From Zantedeschia hybrid cultivar (lineage: Eukaryota > Streptophyta > Magnoliopsida > Alismatales > Araceae), in assembly GCA_030544215.1 (NCBI GenBank), contig JARZZO010000016.1:34804001-34868000 (forward strand): a DNA stretch of 64,000 nucleotides. Direction: 5' to 3'. Position numbers and translations under genes: made by a program. This document shows, piece by piece, positions 1 to 11,999 of this stretch. Each line of letters begins with the position of its first letter. Position 1 is the first letter of the stretch. The notes under the pieces are model-generated. The model was given only the letters and a program-made list of their open reading frames with translations. It was not told the origin of the DNA and searched no databases.

Positions 1-120
1 GGAAAAACCAATGGGAAAAAATTGTCAATAAAAATCCGAGGCGGAAACCTTCAAGGCGGCCAACCCATCCGAGGCACCTAGGCGGGCCGCTTAATCGTCT
101 GGGTAGCCGCTTTTTAAAAT
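1..120. repeat. Fragment of a GC-rich CCTAGGCGG-type repeat
   Basis: The first 120 bases carry repeated CCGAGGC and CCTAGGCGG words, and the composition turns AT-rich straight after. This style is common at the ends of small plant DNA transposons. Only one end is in the window, so neither terminal repeats nor a target duplication can be checked. Confidence 0.3.
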
Positions 121-655
121 AGTGCTTACTACAATAATGGCATTTCTCAATTTTCATTTGACTGGCACTGAACAGCCAATAATCCTATATGACTCTTTTT
201 TATAATGCCAACTTCAAAGAATGCTTCCTTGAAATTTGAATATCAAATAGGTTTTGCCTAGAGGTGACAACTGAACGCAGGAACTGAAGGTGCATTTAAG
301 ATATTGAGTGTTGCACCCTATATAAGCATATCCAAGCTATGGCCCTTTATCCATGTTTATTTAATGAGATCATGCATCCAAATTAAGTATGTCTGATGAC
401 TTTGATCCCAATCCACATTAGATTGAATTGACAATCAATGGAATCGATGGATCTAGATAGAAAGGCAAAAGGAACGAAATTTTATAAACAACGAATCCTT
501 TAGTAAATAAAAAGAATTTTATACATGAAACTATTTCTATAAATATAAAAGTATTTTTATAGACATAAAAAGTGTTTGTATATCTCATATATAGGTTGTT
601 TGCATAAGATTTCAACCCTTTTTCAAGTACTCTTGCCAAACTAGAGGTGAGTATC
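121..655. other. AT-rich intronic DNA without recognisable features
   Basis: No coding frame, RNA gene or repeat was recognised. The stretch is AT-rich and lies within the last visible RAD54 intron, which runs off the left edge. Confidence 0.4.
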
Positions 656-856
656 AGACCAATGCATAGGTCAAGTGGAGGTAGAGAGCGCGACGGGAGG
701 AAGAGGGGTGCCAAAGCGAAATATCGTGCCCCCCCTCTGGGGTTGTGACAATGGTGCTTCCGTTCGGGCACTGGGCGGCACACAATGCGGCACAGCCATC
801 ATCTACAGACCGTGCAAAAGGAGTAGACATATGGCCAGGGACTGTGCATTGGGTGG

Positions 857-1344
857 CATAATAGTCAACGCATCCCGTCTCGGCCTGTCCTAGTTGGGAC
901 GTCCCGTTCCAATGAGAAAATGGGACGGGACAGTTACTTGTATATCCTAATACCTATCCAATCTATCCTAGCCCATCCCAGCCTGTCCCGATCTGTTTTG
1001 GCCCATCTCGGCCTGTCCCAACCTATCCCAACAAGACTTTATATTTGAACCTAAGATTTCCTAACCATTTAAGCTCCTTGTAAACTTATCTTAGGGGGTT
1101 CATTTGCTGACTGTACTCTTTACAAACCCATAAATCCATCCTAAAGACTTTTATTGCATTAATTTTGTGTTATTTCTATGTTTATGTTTATTTTCATATT
1201 ATTTATTGTATAAATATGCTTTATATTTGTTGGAATAGGTAAGGAAAAAATTTCGAGATGGGACACTAGAATTGTTCGGGACACGGGGATGTCCCATTCT
1301 AGTAGAAAAATGGGATAGGGACTGGAACATGATTGACAACTATG
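857..1344 (-). mobile_element. Non-autonomous hAT-like element, copy 1 (488 bp)
   Basis: Both ends begin with similar inverted termini: CATAATAGTCAAC at the left and, reading inward from the right, CATAGTTGTCAATC. Flanking 8-mers TTGGGTGG and CTAGGTGG match at 6 of 8 positions, which fits an old hAT-type 8-bp duplication. GGGAC/GTCCC words cluster at both ends around an AT-rich core. The same sequence recurs in opposite orientation at about 1615-2087 and again at 31020-31475. There is no coding capacity, so it would have depended on a transposase supplied elsewhere. Confidence 0.6.
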
Positions 1345-1421
1345 CTAGGTGGTTTAGGGCTAGTAGAAAAATGGGATAGGGACTGGAACAAGATTGACAA
1401 CTATGCTAGGTGGTTTGGGGC
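1300..1421 (+). repeat. 61-bp tandem duplication, two copies
   Basis: Positions 1300-1360 and 1361-1421 are near-identical. The unit contains the right end of the MITE plus its right target-site copy and a few bases of flank, so the duplication happened after the MITE inserted. Confidence 0.85.
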
Positions 1422-1614
1422 CGATGGAGGCCAAATCATGGAACGCAACTTCCCCCATGGTTACACCTCTAGTTCTTAGTCCGAAGAGGGAGGATTTTAT
1501 TTCCCTTCAAGATAATGACATCAATAAGGAGAGATGCGAGGCCCTCTTAGCTTACATGGTGATTAATCGCACTGGAGCTGAGTTGCTGGAGAAGGAAGTT
1601 CCGAGAGCTTTTTT

Positions 1615-2087
1615 AAACCGATGTGTCCCAGTCCCCGTCCCATTTTCCTATTGGGATGGGACAACCTAGTGTCCTAGACAATTCTGGTGTCCTGTCCCGA
1701 AATATTTTCATACATATCTCAACAAATATAAAGTATATGTATACAATAAATAATATGAAAATAAGCATATAAACATGAAAATAACATAAAATTAATGCAG
1801 TAAAAGCATTTAGAATGGATTTATGAGGTTGTACAGGAGTATATTCATCAAACGAATCCCCGAAATAAGTTTACAAGCAGCTTAAATGGATAGGAAAATC
1901 TCAGGTTAAATATAAATTTTGGACAGGATAGGCTGGGACGGGCCGAAATAGACTAGCAGGCTAAGACAGAACAAAATGGGTTAGGAGAACGATTGGGATA
2001 GAGAAGAAACTATCCATCTTATTTTCTCACTGGGATAGGACATCCCAACTGGGACAAGGCGGGTCAGAATGGGATCGACTACTATAA
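1615..2087 (+). mobile_element. Non-autonomous hAT-like element, copy 2, inverted relative to copy 1
   Basis: This stretch is the reverse complement of copy 1 over nearly its whole length: the same core, and the same GGGAC-rich ends, ending in a CTATA form of the terminus. The left end is degraded, so the start is approximate and no clean target duplication is visible. The two copies lie about 270 bases apart in inverted orientation. Confidence 0.55.
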
Positions 2088-2669
2088 GAGTAACCCTTAA
2101 GCGTGGACGGCGCAATAGTTGGCAGATAGGAGCACTCGATCAGGTGTCCCATTTGAGATCAAGCAAATGAGATCCTCAAATCGAGTTGGGTTCTCATCAG
2201 CGCAAGGGAGCTTGGGTTAAGGAGATGAGTTCCTTCGGTGGAAGCTAAGGACTTAAAAGCACCGAGAATTAATGGGGTTGTATGTGAGGGGATCCCTATT
2301 AACCTTTGGATGAAGGAGGTTGTAACAATCTACAAAAATTAAAGATATTTACATAATTACATAAAGTAAAAGGATGACAAGTAAATAGAATCTTTATATT
2401 TCTGGCAATGTATAAAAAGGAAAAGTTTATTTAGGATTTTAGTGGATTTATGGTGTAATTAAGTTATTAATAAATTGCACGGAATATACATAATTTCGGC
2501 AAAGGACATATTTGCAAATACTTTGTTTGAAGGTGACCAAAGGTCACATTTCATTGATAAATATAATGGTTACACTTTGACCGAAGTCGATACAATCTCC
2601 ATTGTCCGAAGTCAATCACATACTCAAGCCAAAACAGCAAGAACTATCAAGAGGATAATAATGAAAAAA

Positions 2670-5600
2670 TTACAAGAAAAGCTTCTTGAACTTCAAAGCA
2701 GCAAGGAGCAAAGAAGAATCTTCCATGTTAAAGAGGAGCCCAGCTGCTTTTGCCCAGATAAAAGTCCACATGACAGCTCTAGCCAAAATGTGATCGATCC
2801 GATTGAATGATTGACTGGAAATTCTTGAATTTCTTTCAAACCAAATAGACCAAAGCATCGCTAGCAAAAGCATAGACCAAATCTAGAGGTCAGATGGGAT
2901 TGGACAAATCTCATTCCATTCTTGGAGGAGGCTTGGTAAATCATAGAAGTCCTTCTATTGAAAAGAGAGTAATAGTCCAATGGATTTCCATAAGACATTA
3001 ATGACCCCACAATGCATAAATAGATGTTCGGCATTCTCCTTCAGGATTCCACAAAAAACACAATTAGAATTTTGACATGGAGAATGAATTTCAGTCTGTC
3101 CATGGTTGAAAGTATGTCCAGTGCCATCTTCTAAAGGAATACTCTAATTTTTGCAGGAAGAAGGGTGGACCATACAGTATGATGCCAATGGACTCTCAAT
3201 CCTCTGTCACTAAGTATTTTGGTAAGAGCATTGACAGAAAATAACCCTTTACAATTCCAAACCCAACTTCTAGAATCCTTCTGCAGGTTATTGGGAGAAA
3301 ACTGATTTATATAGCTTAGAACAAGCAAAAGTTGATCCATTTCAATGCCCACAGGCTCCCTTCTGAGACTAATATTCCAATGACTGCTTTCCTCTAGAGC
3401 ATATATGACATTAATTGACTTTCCTTTATCCTCTGCAATACTATACAATTGCTGAAATTTGACTGCAAGAGGAGTGTCCGTGCACCATATGTCCTCCCAA
3501 AATCTGATCCAGTTCCCATCTCCCATAGTGAAAATGATGGTTGTGTTGACAAGATCTACAAGCTTGTTGATGTTCCTCCATATGAGTGAAATTGATAATT
3601 GAGAGGAGGGGTGAATAGTCCATTTGGATGCTTGAGGGTAGTATTTGTTTCTGATGATTTTGACCCATAGAGCATTGTCATTTTCACCCATTTTCCATAG
3701 CCACTTAGCAAGCAATGCTTTATTGATAACCCTAATGTTGGTCAGGCCAACACCTCCCTGTGCTTTGCAAGTGCAAACCCTATCCCAAGCAACAAGATGC
3801 AGTCCTTTATTCTCCCTTCTCCCTCCTTCCAAAAAAAAAGAACTCCTTATGCTTTCAATAATTCTTTCCACAGTTTTCGGAATAGAAAGGATGGAGAGAT
3901 GATAAGTGCTCAAGGATGATAGTACAATTTTGGAAAGGATCCATTTACCTCCAGCAGATAGAAATTTTGCTTTCCAGCCTTCCAATGCATGTGCAAACTT
4001 TTGAATTAGAGGGTTCCATTCCCTAACTTTACTTCTGACATTTGAAAGAGGGAGGTCAAGATATTTGATGGGAAATTGGGACTGTTTGCAATCCAAATCA
4101 GCAACAATCTAATTGCTTCTATTTATCCCAGTGTTGATGCCCACAATTTCAGATTTGTCAAAGTTAATAGAAAGTCCGGTGACAGCCTCAACCAACAATA
4201 GGATTTTCTTGATATTTGCAAGCTTAGTCTCTTCAGTGGATGAGAAAATCAAAGTATCATCTACAAATTAAAGATGGGGTGGCTAAATGCCATTTCTGCT
4301 TGTAAGGAAACCATCAACCAGCCCTTTTGAAGAAGCTTGATCCCAAAGAGAGCTCAGCACTTGGCTAACCATGATGAAGATGAGAGGAGAGATAGGGTCT
4401 CCCTGTCTTAGTCCTCTAGAACTAGCAAAGTAACCACTTGATTCCCCATTGATAAGAATAAAAAACCTAGCAGAGGTAACACAACTCATAACCCAGCTAA
4501 TCCACCTTTATTCGAAGCCCATAAGCAGGAATACTTTTTCAATGCAGCTCCAACTAACTTTATCAAAGGCTTTCTAAAAATCTAATTTAAAGACAACTCC
4601 TTGTTTCTTAGAGCATTTCTGTGAATGAATAGCCTCATGAGCTGCTAGGAAGTTATCTAGGATGTACCTTCCTTTCAAGAAAGCAGATTGATTGATGCTA
4701 ATAACATTTTGCAACGCCTTCTTCAGTCGGTTTGCCATGATTTTAGTGATGATTTTATAACAGCCATTTAATAGACTAATAGGTCTAAAATCTGCAGGCT
4801 TCTCAGCACCCTCCTTCTTTGGAATAAGAACAATAAAGGTAGAGTTGAAGCAATTGATAGATTGCGGCCTATGCTGAAATTCATTCAATGCATTCATTAA
4901 GTCTTCCTTAATGACTTCTCAAAAAAATTGATAGAATTTCATAGAAAAACCATCGGGCCCTGGGGATTTGTTGGCATTCATGCTGAAAACAGCTTCCTTA
5001 ACTTCCTCTTCAATAAATTCAGCACATAACGTTTCAGCTGTTGAATTGTCTATTTTCGGAAGAATACCCTCCTTCAGATTAGGTCTCTAAAAATTTCTTG
5101 GAAATAGGAAATCAAAGCTTGTTTGATGCCAACCTTTGAATCAATAAACTGATCTTCAATTTTAATGTGTTCTATCTTGAGAGTTCTCTTCTTTGCTCCT
5201 GCGACTGTATGAAAGAATCTAGTGTTATTATCCCCTTCTTTAAGTCAAAGTTCATTGGCTCTTTGTCTCCATTTGATTTCTTCAAGACGAAACCAATCAT
5301 TAAATTCAACATTGAGGGTCCCCAGTTCAAAGAATTCCTCGGAGGATAGATCTTGTGAATCTGCCTTAGCTTCAAGGACTTCCAGTTTGCTCATATACAA
5401 CCTCCTAGTAGCAGCTTTAACCTCCTGGATCTGATGGCTCCACGATTTTAAACAATTTCTAAGCCCTTTGAGTTTAGTAGAGAAAGTCCTACAAGCTGGA
5501 TTATATGTAAGGCCCTCCTTCCACCAATTAGTAACCAGTTCTTTAAAGCCTTCTTGAGACTGCCAGGCTATTTCATATCTAAAAGTCATGTTCTTGCTCT

Positions 5601-6330
5601 TGCCATCCATAGTCTTCAGGATCAAAGGAATGTGATCTGAAACAGATTTGTTAAGCCCTAAAATGGATGAAAATGGGAAGTATTTGATCCATTGTGTAGA
5701 AACTAGAATTCTATCAATCCTTGATTGGATATTAAGATTCTGCATATTAGACATATTAGACCATGTAAATTTTCTGTTAGGAAGCTCCAAGTCTACTAGG
5801 CCACTGTCATTAATCTAGCAATTAAACTTTTCCATCTCAGCAGACCTTCTGATTCCCAGATCTTTCCTAAGGAAACCTCAGCACATTAAAATCACCAAGA
5901 ATGCACCAATTGTCCGTAAATAAATCTGCCAGTCTGTGTAGTTCTTGCAAGAATTTATCCCTTTCCTGATCTTTGTTAGGGCCATAAACAGATGTAAGAA
6001 CTCAATTCTTGTTGTTGTTGATATTAGAGAAAGATAATGACAGACTGAACAGACCTATATCACATAAAGAGCCATGAATTTTATTCCCATTCCACATGAT
6101 AATTTGTCCCCCACTGTTTCCAACTGCAGGTATGAAAACCCACTCAGAGAGAAGATCCACTGATCCTAGAAATGCATTGAGCTCACACATTTTCCATTGT
6201 GGTTTCTTGAAGGCAAAAGCAATCATATTTATAACTACAAATACAATCTCTCACTGCCCTCTGTTTAGAGTCCGCATCAAGTCCTCTGATGTTCCATGAG
6301 CAGATGTTCATTTCAAAAGCAAATTCTTCC
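2670..6330 (-). pseudogene. L1 ORF2: endonuclease-reverse transcriptase, broken
   Basis: In minus-strand order: an AP-endonuclease start with the NICSWNIRGL motif (about 6310) and a later SRIDRILVS..SDHIPL segment (5700-5630); a reverse transcriptase with FRPISLL (about 4790), the GLRQGDPISPLIF block (about 4400) and an FVDDTL active-site box (about 4265); then a thumb and connection region with SAGGKWILS (about 3950) and a zf-RVT-like tail to 2670. A working ORF2 nicks target DNA and copies the LINE RNA onto it. Several in-frame stops and at least two frame changes (for example near 6180) make this copy dead. It belongs to the same family as the LINE at 30397-34078. Confidence 0.85.
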
Positions 6331-6469
6331 CTACCATCTTTATCTCTTAGTCCGTCAAGTAGTTCTTTGTTTTGGACATAAGAGATTTCCCTCTTACCTA
6401 TTTTCTTCCCTCCTTTATAACCTTTGACCTTGGATGAGTTGTGCAGTGCATCCGCTCTTCTCAGCTTCT

Positions 6470-8192
6470 TAATGAAGCTAATAGCCACCTCCTCCCTACC
6501 CAGAAATGATACCCGATCCTTTCTCCAAACTGGATAATATCCTCAGTCCACGGCTTCTCCACAGATAGGGGTTCGGAAGGTGTAAAGAAAGGATCAATGG
6601 CTCTTGAGTTATCTACCTCATCAATAAGGTCTGAGAACAAACAACCCTGGTTCAGTCTGGTAGGAAGAGAAGGATCAACCGGTTTAGTAGAAGCAGGTTC
6701 TGAAATAAAAAAGAATGTGACGAAGGCGTCACTCAGCAACAACGCTGAAGAGGGAGCTGGGCAGAAAGCAGCTTCAGGTGGAGTGTCAGCCTGACCCTTG
6801 GTCTGTTTATCTTCCAAACCCGATAGGCTGATTTCCGAACCGTTGGCCTCCTTGAGACAACCAGACGCCCCACAAATGTTCCAGGAAGTGCACTGCTTAT
6901 AACGAAAATGGCTCTTCCCCGTCTCCCCGAGGCATCAAAGGCTACACAATCAGCATTAAGACTACCTTGAATATTGAGGCCGGCGCCCTTATCAGAAATC
7001 CCCTCAAAAGTTGCGGCACCCACTACAGAAAGAGGAGCAGTCCTCGAGGATAAACCAGGAGCTGGCTGTTCAACTAACTGACTCGCTCTGGAGTAAGGTG
7101 CCCGAGTCTAACTCAGCACCCATTTCAGGACAGGCAAACATTTCTTCGCCGGAACTGAGGTCTCCACTGGAGCCCCTATTTTAGAAACCACCTGAACAGG
7201 GAGACGGGAATACATGTAAGTTTTATAGGCAGAAACAACATATGCCCAAGTTCAGTCTTCCAGCGCAAGCTGATGGGACTCCTCCACTTTGTAAGGCAGG
7301 GAGGAAGAAGAAGGAAGCTCGAGTGAAATAGAAATCCAGAACCGGCGGCCACCCAGCCTAATTTTCAATGAGGATGGTATGCTCTCCAAGGAATCAACCT
7401 CCACTAGAAGCCTAGCATACAAGAGCATCTCCGAACGAAGCGACCTGTCATCAATCTTGCGAAGGCTGCCAAATCCTTCAACCAGTGCCTGGAATGTAGG
7501 AACATTCCAAATATTGAGTGGCAGGCCTTTCACCAAGCACCAAACAAGGTCCCCTGCAGCTACAGGCTTCACTCCCTTCTCAACATTCCATTGCGAGAAG
7601 TTGAAAGAGAATCCCCTAAAGGAAACCTACTGCACAGAGAGAGCAGCATCCTTCCATCCCTGCATCGTGGAATGGACGATGAATTCCTTCCCAACTATCT
7701 CACGGATTCTCTAGTGGTAATTCCCTGGCCATGCATCGGACAGAGCACCTCGGATTAACAGCACAGGGGAAGACACTGGGTCCTCCGAAGAATGCTCAAG
7801 AGAGTTGTAAGGGACCACTAGCCTGCTTGCAGGAGATCCTGGGCATTATTGACCTCGTTAGACCAGGGGATCTCGACTGTAGGAGAAGGTACAGAGTCGA
7901 AAAGTATCTTCTTCTTGGAGTGACAAGAGATGCTCTTGTGACCCTGCTGCCCACAGGTGATACATCTCACTTTTATAAGGCAGTCCCTTGCCCAGTGTCC
8001 TCGCCGGAGACACTTAATGCAAGCATCCTTGCCCACAGGAAGGCGAGAGTTAAGCCGACGAGCTTTCGGGGGAGCTCTCTCTCTCTCCCTTCTACCCACT
8101 ATCTGCCACCCTTCCCCATCGCCAGAGGGGGGAAGCAGGTCGTAGGACTTCTCCATTAGTTTTGTTAATTCTCCTTGGAGATTTTTTTCCAA
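6470..8192 (-). pseudogene. L1 ORF1: zinc-knuckle RNA-binding protein, 5' truncated and broken
   Basis: The frame enters at the L1 junction (8192). The first ATG in it is at 8156. Two CCHC knuckles follow at about 8040-7930 (CIKCLRRGHWARDC and CITCGQQGHKSISC). A DUF4283-like part with LVKGLPLNIW lies near 7530, and low-complexity sequence runs to about 6470. ORF1 proteins of plant L1s bind their RNA and act as chaperones. Frame changes near 7800 and 7200 break it. Knuckles placed before the DUF4283-like part seem characteristic of this LINE family, because the fragment at 660-2315 shows the same order. Confidence 0.75.
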
Positions 8193-8392
8193 ATTTGCAA
8201 ATACTTAAAAAGTATAAATACAATTATTAAAAAAATATAAGGTTAAAGTGTAATAAGTAAAAGGTTATTGGTAAAAGATAAGGATACGGATAAACACTAT
8301 TCATAAAAGGTAAGGATACTGGTCAAAGTTATTGATCAAGAATAAGAATATTGGTAAAGGTTGTAGGTACACATAAGTTACATGGCATGAGG

Positions 8393-8620
8393 GGTACAAC
8401 TTATCAGATGGATAGGATCAAGGGAAACAACTTAAGCTGAGAAAAGGAGGGGTACAACTTATCATATGGATAAGATCAAGGGAAACAACTTAAGCTAAGA
8501 AGATGAGGAGTACAACTTATCATATGGATAGGATCAAGGGAAACAACTTGAAGCCAAGAAGAGCAAGGGTACAACTTACCCTGTGGATAGGATCAAAAAC
8601 TTCACTTTAAGCCTAAGTGA
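8393..8620 (+). repeat. 58-59-bp tandem array in the 5' LTR, about four units
   Basis: Units start at 8393, 8451, 8509 and 8568, each beginning (G/A)GTACAACTTA and containing GGATAGGATCAAGG. A matching array sits in the 3' LTR at about 15833-16060, so it was already part of the LTR at integration. It lies just upstream of the TATA box, where LTR enhancers usually are. Confidence 0.85.
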
Positions 8621-8648
8621 AGCTGAGAGCACATCTTATCAATGGCCT

Positions 8649-8658
8649 ATAAATATCA
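8649..8658 (+). promoter_or_regulatory. TATA box of the 5' LTR
   Basis: TATAAATATC follows the tandem array and precedes a GA-rich leader (8690-8780). The same box is at 16085-16094 in the 3' LTR. Confidence 0.6.
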
Positions 8659-10582
8659 CCCATCCCCTCCAATTCCACTCTATCTTCCACAAGAAGAGAG
8701 AGAGAGAGAGGCGGTGCAGAGAGAGAGAAAGAGGGAGAGCAGGAGGAAAAGAGAGAGAAGAATAGTGAGAAAAAAGGAGAAAGTGCTAGAAAGAGGGGGA
8801 TTTTGGGAGAGTGGAAGAAGAAGAACGTAAAGAGAGGGCTGAGAAGCTTGGGGAAAGATTTGTGAGAGCTTCCTAAAAGTCATTTCTAAAAGCAAGACTC
8901 TGTCGGATCAGTTTTTCAAAAAAAAAAAAAAGCATAAAAAGAGATTCTACTCAAATAGTCTCTTGAAATAAAAGCTTTCATTCTGTTCTATCTTCCAAAT
9001 CCAGTTCGTTTTGCAAAGTAAAAATAGAAAGATCTTCGTACCTTAACGTTTGTTTTTTTTCACCTTGGAATATCAAGAACAATAATAAAATTATATCACT
9101 CTCATTTTCGTAAAATTATTGTACGTATAATGGCTGCAAAAGACGATGTATAAAACTTGCCTTAGGATCTGCCTAAGATTTCACCATGATTTCAAGCTAT
9201 TTTTAAGTATGAATATCTTATATAGATCTGTTATTTTTAAAATTTCGTATATGATAAAGAAGTAACATTGCAACACTAGCGGAACGGGCTCTAAAATTTA
9301 TCTCTTGGGGACAAGGAGATAATCAAGTCTTGCTCTTTAAAATTGGTGCTATCGCAGCATGGAGCGTCTCTTTGTTAATAAGGTCAATGTCCAAACTTAA
9401 GACATTCCTGACTAGACAGGGGGTGGAAACCCTACTTGAAGTGCACTCGTGACTGGGACATGGGCCATGTGGTGTGGAGACAACATCCTTAGATCAGCCT
9501 AAAAACTCATCTCACCCGGAAGAGTACAAAAGCTCCCCAGGGCGGATAGGTGGAGGTTGGGGGACTGTCATGTCTACTCAACCACTTTACGACCATTAGT
9601 GCGGTGGTTGTCCCTTGTTACTTCTTGAGTTGAATGGACCACTATAGCCATAAAGGTACAAGAAAGATTATTTCATGAATAGAAAAATTATTTTACTACG
9701 GCTAGGGATCCTACTACGGCCAGAGAACCGTTGATGCTGAAAAGGAAATGTTGACGACGGCTAAGGAGCCAATTAAAAGATGCTTTGCAACGATGGAAGT
9801 GATTTTTAATAGCAAGAAGCCAGTCATAAGATGTGACAATGAAGGTTATTAATTTATAATGAACGTAAGGTACATTCCTATTTTCCTATGAAAAGAACAT
9901 GATGAACACCAAGAAAGATATTATGAAAAAAAAAAAGTGTCAAGTATGACGACTGTGATCTTATTGAACACCCAGTGTGTTCACTCGGACGATGAAATGA
10001 GGAGACGATACTTCTACGAATGTTCTTATGATCTATCATGATTATGTCAAATGATTCACGTACCATCCAATCAAATATTTCACTGTTTATATGCTTATTT
10101 GATTATTGTCACATTCTTCTAGTAAAATTCTATACGAAAGGATTTTAATCTTGAATATTGGATCAGTAGGGAGTAAATGATCCCTATTGAGTTTATGTAT
10201 GAAACTCATAAAGGGTAATTAAATATTTCTTTTTCAGGGAGAACTATCAACCACATTAAGCTGTGTTTCCAGCCTCACCAATTACATCGGAGCTAGTGGT
10301 TTGTACAGTCTTAACTGGTGTACTTTGAGTCTTTTTATGTTTGGCTATGTGATATCATACTTTTGTGTCCTTCTTGTCAGTGTGTTCAAGGACATATGTA
10401 ATATATGGAAACATCAATAATGATAATATCTTTTAGTTTGTGATTTCCGTTGTTATTCTTATCCGCACTTTTTTGCCATCAACCCAAACTGATCCTGGTT
10501 ACGATGAACCTCAGTTAGGCTGACAGGTCCAATCTTATGTATATTTGAGAATATAAATTCATAGGAGTGGGGTCGTTACAGG

Positions 10583-10598
10583 TGGTATCAGAGCAAGG
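10583..10598 (+). other. Primer binding site, initiator tRNA-Met type
   Basis: TGGTATCAGAGCAAGG begins two bases after the 5' LTR end. It is the usual complement of the 3' end of initiator methionine tRNA and fixes the LTR boundary at 10580. Confidence 0.88.
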
Positions 10599-10739
10599 TT
10601 TGGGGATAAGCACAGAATGTAGAATAAGTGTACGTGGAGGTTAACACATGTCCTACTGACAAGCATAGCCAATGAATTATTTGACCACTATTAGTGCAAC
10701 TGGTGATCTGATGTTATTATCCTTCTTGTAAAGGTGAAC

Positions 10740-11770
10740 TGGCATTGGAAGAGTCTGGATCCCCGCACAACACTGCTTTAGAAACTAATGGTCACAACAT
10801 CCCTCAACATATGGAAAACCTTATGAAGATCATGTGGCAATCTATAAGTGAATCTCAACTAGAAGCAAAGAGGCTAATGAAGGATTCAATTCTAAGGATA
10901 ACACACCAGGGCTGATAAATGCATTTCTGAAACTGAATCCTCCAAAAAATTTTGGACAGTCCAACCCTGAAATAGCTGAATATTGGGTTCGAGAAATTGA
11001 AAAGGCCTTTGATGTTCTAGAATGCCCAACAAAGGAAAAGACAGCTTTAGCCACATAAATGCTAAAAGATAGTGCTAATGACTGATGGTGTACCCATCGT
11101 AACATTGTTTTTTAAGGACAGTCGACTAGGGATATTTTATGGGAACAATTTTTCAAAGAATTTCATAATCAGCATTTTCCAAGACATATTGTGTACAAAA
11201 AGGAGAGAGAATTTATGGAGTTAACACAAGGAGATATGACAATTCATGAGTATGAAGTGAGATTTGTAGAACTGGGAAGATTTGCCCCACATATAATAGA
11301 GGATGAGGAGCGTAGAGCCTTGAAGTTCATTGAAGATTAAGAAGTAATATTAGGGAGAAAGTAGCTCCATTATGTTGTATCTTGGCCGCAGTAGTTCAAG
11401 CCGTAGCAGCTTTAGAGATGGAAAGAGAATCATTTTTTAAGGAATTGAGGATGAAGGCTCCAACCTTTAGCAAAGACAAATCTAACAGAAATTTTTCTCC
11501 CACACCTCTTAGAAGGTATCCACCCACAGCAAAGAAGCGATCTAGTTTTAGGCCAGGGAAAGAGAAGAATGTCATATCAAGCATCTTTGCCCTCAGCTAC
11601 ACAAGGAAGTAATCAGAATATGCAGTAGGGCAACCAGTCTGCATGTAACCATTGTGGAACAATTCATGGTGGAAAGGAGTGTTATTTTATGACAGGAAGA
11701 TGTATCACATGTTGGCAACAGGGCCATATCTCTCGAGATTGTCCTCAACGAGGTGAAGCAAACATGGGAG
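10740..11770 (+). pseudogene. gag of the chromovirus-like element, broken
   Basis: Fragments in several frames resemble the capsid region of Ty3/gypsy gag: a PPKNFGQ segment near 10945, then EYWVREIEKAF (about 10975), a FKEFHNQHFP-type stretch (about 11155) and an IHEYEVRFVELGRFAP block (about 11245). A CCHC knuckle, CITCWQQGHISRDC, is at about 11703-11745. Stops occur near 11056, 11114 and 11338. Gag would form the particle around the element RNA. This copy cannot make it. Confidence 0.75.
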
Positions 11771-11992
11771 AAGCTAAAAGGCAAAAGACCCAAGGGAGGG
11801 TATGCTCTTTCTAAAAGTGACCCTCGGACATCCAGTATGGTAGAAGGTACACTACTCATCTTTGACTTATGGGCTAAAGTCTTAATTGATTCCGGTGCCA
11901 CACATTCTTTTATTTCAAAAGCATTTGTAGACAGCTTATCATCTAATATGCCAATTAAAGAAAATACTTTGGTGGTAGAAACGCCTACTTGA
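11770..11992 (+). pseudogene. Retropepsin-like protease segment
   Basis: The frame after the knuckle contains LIDSGATHSF at about 11880-11910, the catalytic Asp-Ser-Gly box of Ty3/gypsy proteases, and ends at a stop at 11990. It is collinear with gag upstream and RT downstream. Confidence 0.75.
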
Positions 11993-11999
11993 GAAACCA

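Larger units (their letters stand above)
660..2315 (+). pseudogene. Decayed LINE ORF1, part 1 (zinc knuckle and DUF4283-like region)
   Basis: Near 810-845 the plus strand encodes a degenerate CCHC knuckle (CKRSRHMARDC, missing its first cysteine). After the MITE at 857-1344, a frame continues from about 1400 to 1610. Near 2260-2315 it reads a GIPINLWMKEV-like stretch, matching the 'G-hydrophobic-P-x-x-hydrophobic-W' signature of the DUF4283 region in plant L1 ORF1. The order knuckle then DUF4283-like is also that of the better preserved LINE ORF1 at 6470-8192 on the other strand. Stops and two DNA-transposon insertions break the frame, and a gypsy element inserted at 2321. The family call is an inference from motif order. 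It could be a different zinc-knuckle retroelement protein. Confidence 0.45.
2524..8192 (-). mobile_element. 5'-truncated L1 LINE inside the gypsy LTR
   Basis: The insertion is bounded by a perfect 14-bp duplication, ATTTGCAAATACTT (2510-2523 and 8193-8206). Read on the minus strand it gives ORF1 with zinc knuckles, then ORF2 with endonuclease, reverse transcriptase and a C-terminal zf-RVT-like region. The 5' end falls inside ORF1, so the copy is 5' truncated, as is usual for target-primed reverse transcription. No clear poly(A) is left at the 3' junction (about 2524). Comparison with the 3' LTR shows the uninterrupted site. Both ORFs carry stops and frameshifts. Confidence 0.88.
2321..10580 (+). 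repeat. 5' LTR of the chromovirus-like element, split by an L1
   Basis: It starts TGTAACAATC and ends GTTACA just before the primer site. Removing the L1 and one copy of its target duplication leaves about 2.58 kb, collinear with the 3' LTR at 15284-18226. It contains a 58-59-bp tandem array, a TATA box and GA-rich leader DNA. Confidence 0.88.

Noticed and set aside
10583..10598. Possible tRNA gene because of tRNA-like text
   Set aside because: Only the primer-binding complement is present. No cloverleaf surrounds it.
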